Below, one piece after another: positions 52,385 to 60,956 of a stretch of 64,000 bases of DNA. The DNA lies in assembly GCF_000342165.1 (NCBI RefSeq), contig NZ_AMRV01000001.1:124001-188000 (forward strand). The letters are read 5' to 3'. Every line of letters begins with the position of its first letter. The first letter of the stretch is position 1. The notes below the pieces were generated by a model. That model was not told the origin of the DNA. It ran no database searches and saw nothing but the letters and a program-made list of their open reading frames with translations. The DNA is from Pacificimonas flava (GTDB lineage Bacteria; Pseudomonadota; Alphaproteobacteria; Sphingomonadales; Sphingomonadaceae). A program made the position numbers and the translations under genes.

Positions 52385-53193
52385 TGGCCGAAGCCCCGGA
52401 AGAGACCGTGGTTCACGACGAGTTGAAGTTCGCAAACGACTCCAAGATGACGGCTCGCGACGTCAGCGTCTATTATGGCGCGAAAAAAGCCGTCGACCGG
52501 GTCTCCATCGATGTCGACTCGCATTTCGTGACGGCGTTCATCGGCCCTTCGGGCTGCGGCAAGTCGACATTTCTGCGTTGCTTCAATCGCATGAACGACA
52601 CGATCGACATTGCCCGGGTCGAGGGCGACATCCAACTCGACGGCGAGAATATTTACGACACGCGCATGGACGTCGTTCAGCTTCGTGCCCGCGTGGGGAT
52701 GGTGTTCCAAAAGCCCAATCCGTTTCCGAAGTCGATCTACGAGAACATCGCCTACGGTCCCCGAATCCACGGAATCGCGGACTCCAAGTCCGATATGGAT
52801 CGTATCGTCGAGACCAGTCTGACGCGCGCGGGCCTCTGGAACGAGGTCAAGGACCGGCTGGACGAAAGCGGCACTGCCTTGTCCGGCGGGCAACAGCAAC
52901 GCCTCTGCATCGCCCGCGCCATCGCCGTGGATCCAGAGGTTATCCTGATGGATGAACCCTGTTCGGCGCTCGATCCCATTGCGACCGCGAAGGTCGAGGA
53001 ACTGATCGACGAACTACGGGGTCGTTATGCGATCGTCATCGTGACGCACAATATGCAGCAGGCGGCCCGCGTTTCCCAACGCACGGCTTTCTTTCATCTT
53101 GGAAATCTGGTCGAATACGGTCCCACGGAGGAAATCTTCACCAATCCGCGCGCGGATCGCACCCGCGATTATATCACCGGCCGCTTTGGTTGA
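52384..53193 (+). CDS. pstB: Phosphate ABC transporter ATP-binding protein PstB
   Basis: 269-aa ATPase energising PstCA. Walker [10 protein letters not shown], signature [14 protein letters not shown], Walker [14 protein letters not shown] and the switch His in [20 protein letters not shown] are all present. The start is the ATG at 52384, overlapping the pstA stop; the N-terminal 28 residues are an acidic extension before the ABC core. PstB also passes the phosphate signal to PhoU and PhoR (family knowledge). Confidence 0.96.
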   Translation: MAEAPEETVVHDELKFANDSKMTARDVSVYYGAKKAVDRVSIDVDSHFVTAFIGPSGCGKSTFLRCFNRMNDTIDIARVEGDIQLDGENIYDTRMDVVQLRARVGMVFQKPNPFPKSIYENIAYGPRIHGIADSKSDMDRIVETSLTRAGLWNEVKDRLDESGTALSGGQQQRLCIARAIAVDPEVILMDEPCSALDPIATAKVEELIDELRGRYAIVIVTHNMQQAARVSQRTAFFHLGNLVEYGPTEEIFTNPRADRTRDYITGRFG

Positions 53194-53225
53194 CGCTCAC
53201 CAGACGGAGGTAGGAGGGACGAACG

Positions 53226-53936
53226 ATGACATCGCAACCCGGCCATACGGTCAAATCCTTCGATGACGATCTGCGGTCGCTGCGATCCCGGATTGGACAG
53301 ATGGGCGGCTATGCGCGTCAACAGCTCGACGACAGCATTGCCGCGCTGCTTTCCGGTGATGTGGAGACGGCGCACCGGATCGCGGAGGGTGACAAGCGCC
53401 TCGACGAGATGGAGATGGAGGCGGAGTCCTTCGCGATTTCCATCATCGCCCGCCGGGCGCCCATGGCAGGGGATCTTCGCGAGGTCATTGCGGCGCTGAA
53501 GATCGGATCGGTCATCGAACGCATCGGCGACTATGCCAAGAACTGTGCGCGCCGGGTGGAGGTTCTCGTCGGCGGCGTCAGCCGGGAGGTGCATCCCGGT
53601 ATCGCGGAAATGGCCCGCATGGCGTCTTCGTTGTTCGACGATTCCATGCGCGCGTTCGCCCAGCGCGACCCGGCCCTGGCACAGCAGGTCGCGGACGGCG
53701 ACGAGGCTATTGACGATTATTATGAGAGCCTGTTCCAGGCTTTGCTTTCGCAAATTGCGGAGGATCCGAACCAAACGGCATCGGCCACGCACTTCATCTT
53801 TATCATCAAGAACCTGGAACGCGTGGGAGATCATGCAACCAACATCGCGGAGATGGTGCATTACAGCGCGACCGGCGAACATCTCGGCGAACGTCCGAAG
53901 GGCGGCGATGCGACCGGCCTGACCCTTCCGCTCTGA
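53226..53936 (+). CDS. phoU: Phosphate signalling regulator PhoU
   Basis: 236-aa cytoplasmic helical-bundle protein linking PstB to PhoR and repressing the Pho regulon at high phosphate. The two three-helix repeats carry the metal-binding motifs (E/DxxxD: GDKRLDEMEMEAE and DGDEAIDDYYES). Characteristic PhoU segments are RRAPMAGDLREVIAALKIGSV, ERIGDYAKNCARR and NLERVGDHATNIAE. AGGTAGGAGG precedes the start. It lies 32 nt after pstB and 3 nt before phoB. Confidence 0.95.
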   Translation: MTSQPGHTVKSFDDDLRSLRSRIGQMGGYARQQLDDSIAALLSGDVETAHRIAEGDKRLDEMEMEAESFAISIIARRAPMAGDLREVIAALKIGSVIERIGDYAKNCARRVEVLVGGVSREVHPGIAEMARMASSLFDDSMRAFAQRDPALAQQVADGDEAIDDYYESLFQALLSQIAEDPNQTASATHFIFIIKNLERVGDHATNIAEMVHYSATGEHLGERPKGGDATGLTLPL

Positions 53937-53939
53937 CCC

Positions 53940-54656
53940 ATGGGAAACCGCAAGATGAATCCGAAAGTGCTGATCGTCGAGGATGATACGAACCTCGTCG
54001 AGCTCCTGACCTACAATTTCGAGAAGGAAGGTTACGCGACCGTTCAGACCGAGGACGGCGAAGAAGCGCTCGTCCTTGCGCAAGAGGAAAATCCGGACAT
54101 CGTCATCCTGGACTGGATGATCGCGAACCTGTCCGGCATCGAAGTGTGCCGACGCTTGCGGCGCAGTCCGGACACACAGAACGTCCCGATCATCATGCTG
54201 ACGGCGCGCACCGAGGAAGCGGATCGTATTCGCGGGCTGGAAACCGGGGCGGACGATTATATCACGAAGCCGTTCAGCCCGCGCGAGCTGATCGCACGCG
54301 TCAATGCGGTCCTGCGTCGCCTGCGCCCTGCCATTGCGGGGGCATCGCTCAGCTATGACGATATCGAGATGGATCTCGGTGCACATAGGGTCACGCGGGG
54401 CGGAGAGTCCATCTCGCTCGGGCCGACCGAGTTCCGCTTGCTTCGCCACTTTCTGGAACATCCGGGGCGCGTGTTCAGTCGCGAGCAACTGCTCGACGCC
54501 GTATGGGGACGCGACGTGTATGTGGAGCAGCGTACGGTCGATGTCCACATCCGCCGTTTGCGCAAGGCGATCAATACAGGGGGACGGTCCGATATCATCC
54601 GGACCGTGCGCTCGGCGGGTTATGCGCTTGATGCAGGCGGGCAGGGGCCTGCCTGA
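53940..54656 (+). CDS. phoB: Phosphate regulon response regulator PhoB
   Basis: 238-aa OmpR-type regulator activating Pho-box promoters. The receiver domain has the acidic pair (IVEDDTN), the phospho-Asp in VILDWMI and the Lys in ITKPFSPREL. The winged helix contains LGPTEFRLLRHFLEHPGRVF and VDVHIRRLRKAI. The ATG at 53940 is 3 nt after phoU; an ATG at 53955 (MNPKVLIVEDD) is an equally good start. PhoR, encoded at the left end of the cluster, is the partner kinase. Confidence 0.95.
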   Translation: MGNRKMNPKVLIVEDDTNLVELLTYNFEKEGYATVQTEDGEEALVLAQEENPDIVILDWMIANLSGIEVCRRLRRSPDTQNVPIIMLTARTEEADRIRGLETGADDYITKPFSPRELIARVNAVLRRLRPAIAGASLSYDDIEMDLGAHRVTRGGESISLGPTEFRLLRHFLEHPGRVFSREQLLDAVWGRDVYVEQRTVDVHIRRLRKAINTGGRSDIIRTVRSAGYALDAGGQGPA

Positions 54657-54728
54657 CAAAATCAAAGGGTCCCCGCCGCCCGGCCGACAGGGTAGGACAG
54701 GCGCAGATAATCGAGGGAGCAGCCTGAC

Positions 54729-55628
54729 ATGAATTTCGAAGATCGCGTCGCCATCGTAACCGGAGCCGGCGGCGGTCTGGGCCGCGCCTACGCCCTTTCA
54801 CTCGCCGCGCGCGGGACGAAAGTGGTGGTCAACGATCTCGGTGGGGCGCGCGACGGCACCGGCGGCTCTTCGAGCGCGGCCGCTGCCGTCGTCGAGGAAA
54901 TCGAAGCTGCCGGCGGCACCGCCATCTCGAACTCGGCAAGTGTCACCGATCGCGATGCGGTGCAGGCCATGGTCGACGATGTCATGGCGAAATGGGGACG
55001 CATCGATATCCTGATCAACAATGCCGGTGTGCTGCGCGACAAGACGTTCGCAAAGATGACGCTCGACGATTTTGCCTTCGTCGTCGACGTGCACCTGATG
55101 GGATCGGTCAACTGCACGAAGGCCGTCTGGCAGCATATGCGGGATGCCAATTACGGACGTATCGTCATGACTGGCTCCTCCACCGGTTGCTACGGTAATT
55201 TCGGTCAGACGAATTATGGCGCGGCGAAGCTCGGCCTCGTCGGGTTCATGAAGTCGCTCGCCATTGAAGGCGCGAAGAACAATATTCATGTGAACAGCAT
55301 CATTCCGGTCGCCGGAACCCGCATGACCGAGGACATCATGCCGGAACAGATGCTGGGGATCTACGCGCCGGAAAAGGTCGCTCCTGCCGTTGTCTTTCTG
55401 GCCTCGGACGAGGCGCCGACCAACACGATCCTTGGCGCGGGCGCAGGCGGCTATCATGCCGCGCATGTTACGCTGACCAAGGGTATCATGCTGAAGGACG
55501 AGGAGCGCACCGCCGAGACGATCGCGTCCCGCTTTGCCGAGATCACCGACAGGAGCGGGGAAACCGTTCCGCAATCCGGCGCGGAGCAGGGGGCGCTTGT
55601 GATGGGTCGTCAGGACGAACTGAATTGA
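54729..55628 (+). CDS. SDR-family oxidoreductase (MFE-2 hydroxyacyl-CoA dehydrogenase type)
   Basis: 299-aa short-chain dehydrogenase. The cofactor motif GAGGGLGRAYA, the Asp-containing VVVNDLGG (NAD preference), NNAGVL, and catalytic Ser and YxxxK in TGSSTGCYGNFGQTNYGAAK are visible. The segment NDLGGARDGTGGSSSAA and the 299-aa length with a C-terminal extension are typical of the dehydrogenase part of peroxisomal multifunctional enzyme 2. A role in beta-oxidation of acyl-CoA is therefore likely but not proven. It follows phoB by about 70 nt and may have its own promoter. Confidence 0.85.
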   Translation: MNFEDRVAIVTGAGGGLGRAYALSLAARGTKVVVNDLGGARDGTGGSSSAAAAVVEEIEAAGGTAISNSASVTDRDAVQAMVDDVMAKWGRIDILINNAGVLRDKTFAKMTLDDFAFVVDVHLMGSVNCTKAVWQHMRDANYGRIVMTGSSTGCYGNFGQTNYGAAKLGLVGFMKSLAIEGAKNNIHVNSIIPVAGTRMTEDIMPEQMLGIYAPEKVAPAVVFLASDEAPTNTILGAGAGGYHAAHVTLTKGIMLKDEERTAETIASRFAEITDRSGETVPQSGAEQGALVMGRQDELN

Positions 55629-55661
55629 TCGCTGCCGGGGCGCCGGCTGTGCGGCAGGTGC

Positions 55662-56009
55662 TCAGGCGTCGATCAGCTTGACGAGCCGGCGTTCCACCGG
55701 GGCCAGAAGCGCTTTCAGGTCGTCGCCGCGCTTCAGGATCTGGCCCGCCTCTCCAACGAGTATATAGGCGCCCTGCTTACGGGCGAGCGCAGGGCGTTTC
55801 ACGATGGCGATCTCCGGCCGGTCGGCCGTCCGGCGAAATGCCGAGAAGCGGGCTTCGTCCCGTTCCATATCAAGAGCATAGTCGCGCCAGTGCCCCGCCG
55901 CCACCATGCGGCCGTACAGGTTCATGATGAGGTTCAGTTCCAGCCGATCGAACAGCGTTTGCGATCGTGGCTGTCCGTTCGGGAAGAGCGGGGTGACGTT
56001 GCCGGAGAT
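55662..56009 (-). CDS. DUF2794 protein, apparently without an ATG/GTG/TTG start
   Basis: Small conserved alphaproteobacterial protein of unknown function. The DUF2794 core NLYGRMVAAGHWRDYAL is followed by RFSAFRRTADRPEIAIVKRP, LARKQGAYILV and LKRGDDLKALL. The first ATG (55925) would begin inside the conserved core and give only 87 aa. The open frame upstream continues the family N-terminus (SGNVTPLFPNG ... LFDRLELNLIM) up to an ATC at 56009, 5 nt after the cysE stop, which would give 115 aa, near the family norm. No ATG, GTG or TTG is in frame there, so a non-standard ATC start or a base error is suspected. Confidence 0.75.
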   Translation of the reverse strand: MSGNVTPLFPNGQPRSQTLFDRLELNLIMNLYGRMVAAGHWRDYALDMERDEARFSAFRRTADRPEIAIVKRPALARKQGAYILVGEAGQILKRGDDLKALLAPVERRLVKLIDA

Positions 56010-56014
56010 CGCGC

Positions 56015-56704
56015 TTATCCGTGCTGCCGCCGGTCGCGATCGCCGCTGCGGCCATGGTCGTAGTCATCGATGCGTTCCTGAAGCGCCCGCAACTCGCAGC
56101 GCAGGATCTCGATCTGCTGCGTCGCCGGATCGAACTTCTCGCTGCAGGGGGTGCCATAGGGAATGAAGTCCGCGGCATAGTTTTCCGCGGCGATAGGAAC
56201 CGGTTTCGCAGGGATCCCGACCATCGTCGCGCCCTCCGGAACGTCGCGGGTGACGACCGCATTGGCACCGATCCGCCCCCGTTTCCCAACTATAATGGGG
56301 CCGAGAATCTGCGCTCCCGAGCCGACGATCACGCCGTCGTCCAGGGTCGGGTGCCGCTTGCCCCGAATACCATTGGCGGGGTTGGTGCCGCCCAGGGTCA
56401 CGCATTGATAGACGGTGACATCGTCGCCGATCTGCGCCGTTTCCCCGATGACGGTGAACCCATGGTCGATGAAAAAATTTCGCCCTATGGTCGCACCCGG
56501 ATGAATATCGATCGCGGTAAACATTCGCGCGACGTGGTTGACGATCCGCGCCAGCAGAAACAGTTCGCCGCGATAAAGAAAATTTGCCAGACGGTGCGCC
56601 GCGAGCGCCCAAACCCCTGGATATAAGAGAACTTCCCACCTCGAACGTGCCGCAGGGTCGCGTGCCTTCACGCTATCCAGATATTGGACGATTTCGCGGA
56701 ACAT
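56015..56704 (-). CDS. cysE: Serine O-acetyltransferase
   Basis: 229-aa short-form serine acetyltransferase making O-acetylserine for cysteine synthesis. The ATG at 56704 is chosen because AGGAGA precedes it and the product begins MFREIVQYLDSVKARDPAAR, the family start. The helical N-terminal part is followed by the hexapeptide beta-helix with DIHPGATIGRNFFIDHGFTV, GDDVTVYQCVTLGGT and RHPTLDDGVIVGSGAQILG, which hold the catalytic His and Asp residues. It lies 5 nt before DUF2794 and is divergent from the sulfite-exporter-like gene. Confidence 0.94.
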   Translation of the reverse strand: MFREIVQYLDSVKARDPAARSRWEVLLYPGVWALAAHRLANFLYRGELFLLARIVNHVARMFTAIDIHPGATIGRNFFIDHGFTVIGETAQIGDDVTVYQCVTLGGTNPANGIRGKRHPTLDDGVIVGSGAQILGPIIVGKRGRIGANAVVTRDVPEGATMVGIPAKPVPIAAENYAADFIPYGTPCSEKFDPATQQIEILRCELRALQERIDDYDHGRSGDRDRRQHG

Positions 56705-56833
56705 GCGATGTCTCCTGCTCGCGGCTTGGCCGACCATATGGGCAGACCGGGCCATATTCGAAAGGGGCGGCTTTCTTATGCGGATGATTTTGTCGCGCTT
56801 ACCCGCTCACTGCAAGAAATTCCCTCGCTGATC

Positions 56834-57589
56834 ATGGTCGCGGACTTTGCAGTGGCGATCCTGCCGTTCGTGCTGATCGGTTTCGCCGCGCAACTGGTAG
56901 ACGGCGCGCTGGGCATGGCGTTTGGCGTCATCTCATCGACCCTGCTGATCGGCTTCGGCGTGCCGCCGGCAGCGGCGTCCGCGGGCGTCCACTTGGCGGA
57001 GTGCGTCACGACCGGTTTATCGGGACTGGGCCATGCCCTTCACCGAAACATAGACTGGGGCCTGTTTCGGCGTCTGGTCCTGCCGGGGCTGATCGGGGGC
57101 GCCGCGGGCGCGTATCTTCTCAGTTCGCTCGACGCGTCCACGGTAAAGCCTTTCGTTCTGGCTTATCTGCTGATTGTCGGAATCGTGCTTCTTGTCCGCG
57201 CGCTGTGTTATCCGCCCACGCCGAAGCGACCGCGTTTCGTGGCGCCGATCGGCTTCGCCGGCGGCTTTCTGGACGCCGCCGGCGGGGGCGGGTGGGGCCC
57301 CGTGGTCACGTCGAACCTGCTCATACAGGGCACCAGTCCGCGCACGACGATCGGGACGGTAAACAGCGCCGAGTTCTTCCTGACGGTTACGATCAGCGTG
57401 ACCTTTATCCTGTCGCTTGGCATGGCTGCGTTCACAACCGCCACTCTGGGACTGATCCTGGGCGGAGCCCTTGCCGCGCCACTCGGCCCGGTCGCGGCGC
57501 GTCACCTGCCGGCTCGGCTGCTCCTGATCCTCGCAGGCGCGGTTATCATCGGAACCAGCGCCTACGGGATCTGGAGGGCCTTTGGTTAG
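56834..57589 (+). CDS. TauE/SafE-family anion exporter
   Basis: 251-aa, about eight-helix membrane protein. The two family repeats are visible: FAAQLVDGALGMAFGVISST near the N-terminus and VAPIGFAGGFLDAAGGGGWGPVV in the second half. The ATG at 56834 gives the normal family length; in-frame sequence upstream of it is not membrane-like. TauE/SafE proteins export sulfite or other organosulfonate-derived anions, and its place opposite cysE is consistent with sulfur metabolism (inference). The stop overlaps the ahpD stop on the other strand (TTAG). Confidence 0.87.
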   Translation: MVADFAVAILPFVLIGFAAQLVDGALGMAFGVISSTLLIGFGVPPAAASAGVHLAECVTTGLSGLGHALHRNIDWGLFRRLVLPGLIGGAAGAYLLSSLDASTVKPFVLAYLLIVGIVLLVRALCYPPTPKRPRFVAPIGFAGGFLDAAGGGGWGPVVTSNLLIQGTSPRTTIGTVNSAEFFLTVTISVTFILSLGMAAFTTATLGLILGGALAAPLGPVAARHLPARLLLILAGAVIIGTSAYGIWRAFG

Positions 57590-58107
57590 AGTGCGGCGAG
57601 CGTGCGACCCAGCGCGAAGACGACAGCAGCGGTCCGAACGCCGAACTGAATGGTCTCGGAGTTCATGCCGCCCTTGATCAGCACCTTCTCGTGGCTGTCG
57701 ATGCACATGCCGCAGCCGTTGATCGCGCTGACGGCGAGCGACCAGAGCTCGAAATCGAGCTTGTCGACGCCCGGATTGGCCATCGCGTTCATACGCAGCT
57801 TTGCCGGCATCTTCGCATATTCATCGTTCCCGGCCAGGTGCGTGAACCGATAGTAGATATTGTTCATCGCCATGAGCGAGGCGGCAGCCTTTGCCGCGTT
57901 CATCGCCTCTTCGCTGAGCACTTCGGCGGCATCAGTCTCTACGGCGTCGATCAGCGGGCCGTAGCTGGTGGCGTGGGCGCATGCGACGAGCAGGCCGTAT
58001 TTCTTTTGATCGTCGACCATTCCATCGCCGATGATCGAACTGATATTGAGCTTGGTGTCCTTGGCGTAATCGGGAAGCTCCCGCGCCAGATCCTTGATTG
58101 CAGACAT
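57586..58107 (-). CDS. ahpD: Alkyl hydroperoxide reductase AhpD (carboxymuconolactone decarboxylase family)
   Basis: 173 aa from the ATG at 58107. The catalytic CxxC pair with downstream His is in INGCGMCIDSHEKVLIKGG. AhpD reduces AhpC in organisms without AhpF, which fits its place right after ahpC. The reading frame extends upstream of the ATG, but that part covers the terminator and is not family-like. TCCTTC beside the ATG is the complement of its GAAGGA ribosome-binding site. Confidence 0.93.
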   Translation of the reverse strand: MSAIKDLARELPDYAKDTKLNISSIIGDGMVDDQKKYGLLVACAHATSYGPLIDAVETDAAEVLSEEAMNAAKAAASLMAMNNIYYRFTHLAGNDEYAKMPAKLRMNAMANPGVDKLDFELWSLAVSAINGCGMCIDSHEKVLIKGGMNSETIQFGVRTAAVVFALGRTLAAL

Positions 58108-58138
58108 GAATGTCTCCTTCGAAACACGGAATTTGGAT

Positions 58139-58173
58139 AAAAAAAGGGCGGCGACGAATGAACGGCGCCGCCC
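58139..58173 (-). terminator. Intrinsic terminator between ahpC and ahpD
   Basis: On the minus strand, GGGCGGCG (58173-58166) pairs with CGCCGCCC (58153-58146) over a 12-nt loop and is followed by seven U (58145-58139). It lies about 30 nt after the ahpC stop and about 30 nt before the ahpD start, so ahpD would be reached only by read-through or by its own promoter. Confidence 0.85.
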
Positions 58174-58202
58174 CTTTCCGAAAGGTTCAGGGAAGCTCGC
58201 GC

Positions 58203-58745
58203 TTAAGCGGCGGGCTTCAGAACGTCCTGGCCTTCTTCCCAATTGCAGGGGCAAAGCTCGTCGGTCTGCAGCGCATCGAGAATCCGCAGCGTCTCCTTCG
58301 GATTGCGACCGACGTTCAGGCCATTGATCGTGATGTGCTGGATCACATTGTCCGGATCGACGATGAAGGTGGCGCGCAGCGCGACGCCGGCGTTCTTGTC
58401 GACGATACCGAGCGCGTGGGCCAGCTCACCCTTATTGTCGGCGATCCACGGGAAGTCGGCCTTGGCAAGACGCTCATCCGATTTGCGCCATGCGAAGTGG
58501 ACAAAATCCGTGTCCATGGAACCACCGATCAGAACGGCATCGCGATCCTCGAAATCGTCCTTCAGGTCGCCATAGCCGACGATCTCCGTGGGGCAGACGA
58601 ACGTGAAGTCCTTCGGCCACCAGAACAGGATCTTCCACTTGCCGTCAAAATCCTTGTCGGTCAGGCGCTCGTCATTCGGCAGCGCGTCCGTGCCCTGCTG
58701 AACCGGAACATTGAATTCGGGAAGCTTGTCGCCAACAGTAAGCAT
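58203..58745 (-). CDS. ahpC: Peroxiredoxin AhpC
   Basis: 180-aa typical 2-Cys peroxiredoxin. The ATG at 58745 follows a GGAGA site and starts MLTVGDKLPEFNVPVQ. The peroxidatic Cys is in FWWPKDFTFVCPTEI (about residue 52) with the conserved W-P-x-D-F-T-F-V-C-P motif, and the resolving Cys is in DELCPCNWEEG near the C-terminus. It reduces H2O2 and alkyl hydroperoxides, using AhpD as the likely electron donor. It is divergent from oxyR, so OxyR control is expected. Confidence 0.95.
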   Translation of the reverse strand: MLTVGDKLPEFNVPVQQGTDALPNDERLTDKDFDGKWKILFWWPKDFTFVCPTEIVGYGDLKDDFEDRDAVLIGGSMDTDFVHFAWRKSDERLAKADFPWIADNKGELAHALGIVDKNAGVALRATFIVDPDNVIQHITINGLNVGRNPKETLRILDALQTDELCPCNWEEGQDVLKPAA

Positions 58746-58899
58746 ATAAATCTGTCTCCAGTCTGGTTGAAAATTCACGTGCGAAATGTCCGGCACGCCC
58801 AAAGCGCGTCGTTCACCGCACCAACGAGCTTGCATATGGGCATGGTTCCCTTATCTAGCCAATGAATTTTATTTTAAGGTTTGATCGAGGAATGCGATC
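58746..58899. promoter_or_regulatory. Divergent ahpC-oxyR control region
   Basis: 154 nt between the two divergent starts. The right part, around 58850-58890, is AT-rich and would suit an OxyR/LysR site, but I could not recognise the full ATAG-spaced OxyR motif. Assignment as a control region rests on position. Confidence 0.4.
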
Positions 58900-59805
58900 A
58901 TGCATCTGCCCACTTTAAAGCAGCTTCAATACCTGATTTCCTTGGCCGATCACGGGCATTTTGGTCGCGCGGCAGAAGCGAGCTTTGTGACGCAATCGAC
59001 GCTCTCTGCGGGCATAAGGGAGCTTGAAACCCTCCTCGATGCCAGCTTGGTCGAGCGTACGCGGCGGGTGGTGCGGTTCACGCCGCTGGGCGAGCGTATT
59101 GCGGAAAAGGCTCGCCGCGTGCTGGCCGATGCCGAAGATCTCGCCGCGCTTGCCCATGCCGAATCGAAACCGCTGACGGGCGATCTGCGCATGGGAGTCA
59201 TTCCGACGATCGCGCCGTTTCTGTTGCCTCGCATCCTGCCGCGTCTGCGCACGGAGTATCCCAGTCTGCGGCTGTTTTTGAGGGAGGAACCAAGCGCGGC
59301 GGCTTGCGAGGCGCTTCACAAGGGGCAGGTGGACTGCGTTCTGCTGGCGCTGCCCTATGGGTGCGGTGATATCGAAGCGGAGATTCTGTTTGAAGATCGA
59401 TTCTTCGTGGCAGCGCACAAGGACGATGAGGTGGTCGCCAGGAACAGCGTGAAGGCTGGCGCCATAGACGGCGATCAACTGCTGCTGCTGGAGGACGGCC
59501 ACTGTCTGAAGGAGCACGCGCTTGCCGCGTGCAAGCGCCCCGAGTTTCGAACGGAGGCATCGGTCATCGGCACGTCTCTGCACACGCTGATCCAGATGGT
59601 CGACAATCGGCTGGGGCTGACGCTGGTGCCGCAAATGGCGCTCGATGCCGGCATTCTTTCGGGCACGGAGGTTGTCGCGCGGCCACTCGCCGAAGCGGAC
59701 GCGGCGAGGGAGATCGCGCTGGTCTGGCGCCGCTCCTCTCCCCGGGAGGATGAGTTCCGCATGCTGGCGAAAGCGCTGGTCGACGCAGGCGGGGCGGATG
59801 CCTAG
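58900..59805 (+). CDS. oxyR: LysR-family peroxide regulator OxyR
   Basis: 301-aa redox-sensing regulator. The N-terminal helix-turn-helix reads HFGRAAEASFVTQSTLSAGI. The two redox cysteines of OxyR lie where expected, in LLEDGHCLKEHALAACKRPEF (about residues 206 and 215, the C-x8-C disulfide). The product starts MHLPTLKQLQYLISLADHGH, typical of OxyR, and a GAGGAA site precedes the ATG. Its position opposite ahpC-ahpD supports the assignment. Confidence 0.93.
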   Translation: MHLPTLKQLQYLISLADHGHFGRAAEASFVTQSTLSAGIRELETLLDASLVERTRRVVRFTPLGERIAEKARRVLADAEDLAALAHAESKPLTGDLRMGVIPTIAPFLLPRILPRLRTEYPSLRLFLREEPSAAACEALHKGQVDCVLLALPYGCGDIEAEILFEDRFFVAAHKDDEVVARNSVKAGAIDGDQLLLLEDGHCLKEHALAACKRPEFRTEASVIGTSLHTLIQMVDNRLGLTLVPQMALDAGILSGTEVVARPLAEADAAREIALVWRRSSPREDEFRMLAKALVDAGGADA

Positions 59806-59845
59806 TCCAAAGGAAAGCTGAACCAATCGAGGAGGACGATCCGCT

Positions 59846-60820
59846 ATGAAGGCATTGCTGTGCAAGGAACATGGACCTCCTGAAAACCTCGTCGTGGAGG
59901 AGGTCGCCACGCCGGAACCGGGCAAGGGCCAGGTGCGGATCAACCTGAAGGCGGCAGGCGTCAATTTCCCGGACACGCTCATCATACGCGATCTTTATCA
60001 GTTCAAGCCGGAGCTGCCCTTCTCCCCTGGGGGAGAGGCGTCGGGCGTGGTGGACGCGGTCGGGGAGGGCGTGACCCATCTGAAGCAAGGTGACCGCGTT
60101 CTGGTCATGTGCGGCAACGGCGCGTTTGCGGAGCAGATCGCAATCGACGCGAGCCGTGTGATTCCGATTCCGGACGAGATGGATTTCGACATCGCGGCCG
60201 GTTTCACCATGACCTATGGCACCTCTCACCACGCGTTGAAGCAACGCGCGAATCTGCAAGCCGGGGAAACGTTGCTGGTGCTGGGCGCGGCTGGCGGTGT
60301 GGGCTTGGCCGCCGTCGAGATTGGCAAGCTGATGGGGGCGAAGGTGGTCGCGGCCGCGTCCACGCAGGAGAAGCTCGACCTTTGCCGCGAATATGGTGCG
60401 GACGAGACGATCAACTATACCGAGGAGGACCTGCGCGAGGGGATCAAGCGGGCCACGGGCGGTGCGGGCCCGGACGTGATCTACGATCCGGTCGGCGACA
60501 AGTTCGCGGAGCCGGCCTTTCGCTCCATTGCATGGAACGGCCGCTATCTGGTCGTGGGGTTCGCGGGCGGCGAGATTCCGAAGCTGCCGCTGAACCTGAC
60601 GCTGATCAAGGGCGCCGCCATTGTGGGTGTCTTCTGGGGGCGCTTCACGGCAACAGAGCCGAAGGTGCATCAGGCGAACATGGCCGAACTGCTGGGTTGG
60701 CTGAAGGACGGAAAGCTGAAGCCCCATGTTTCGAAGCGATTTCCGCTTGAGCAGGGCGGGGAAGCGATCCGGTGGATGATGGACCGGAAGGCGATGGGCA
60801 AGGTGCTGATCGAGATATGA
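59846..60820 (+). CDS. NADPH:quinone oxidoreductase (zinc-free MDR family)
   Basis: 324-aa medium-chain dehydrogenase/reductase. The N-terminal substrate domain has INLKAAGVNFPDTLIIRD and PFSPGGEASGVVDAVGEGV without the zinc-binding Cys/His set. The NADPH fold has LVLGAAGGVGLAAVEIGKL. These proteins reduce quinones or enones. GAGGAGG precedes the start. It follows oxyR by 40 nt and could belong to the oxidative-stress response (inference). Confidence 0.9.
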   Translation: MKALLCKEHGPPENLVVEEVATPEPGKGQVRINLKAAGVNFPDTLIIRDLYQFKPELPFSPGGEASGVVDAVGEGVTHLKQGDRVLVMCGNGAFAEQIAIDASRVIPIPDEMDFDIAAGFTMTYGTSHHALKQRANLQAGETLLVLGAAGGVGLAAVEIGKLMGAKVVAAASTQEKLDLCREYGADETINYTEEDLREGIKRATGGAGPDVIYDPVGDKFAEPAFRSIAWNGRYLVVGFAGGEIPKLPLNLTLIKGAAIVGVFWGRFTATEPKVHQANMAELLGWLKDGKLKPHVSKRFPLEQGGEAIRWMMDRKAMGKVLIEI

Positions 60821-60956
60821 GCGGGCGACGGGCAGGGCGGGCGACGCGGCAGGAATGTCCCGGCTCGCTCGCTCCCGGTTGCGGCAGGGCCTCTTTCCTG
60901 ATCTTTTGTCGTCACTTGCCTGATCCAAAGGGCGTTCTCTTCAGTTCGGAGCCTCG

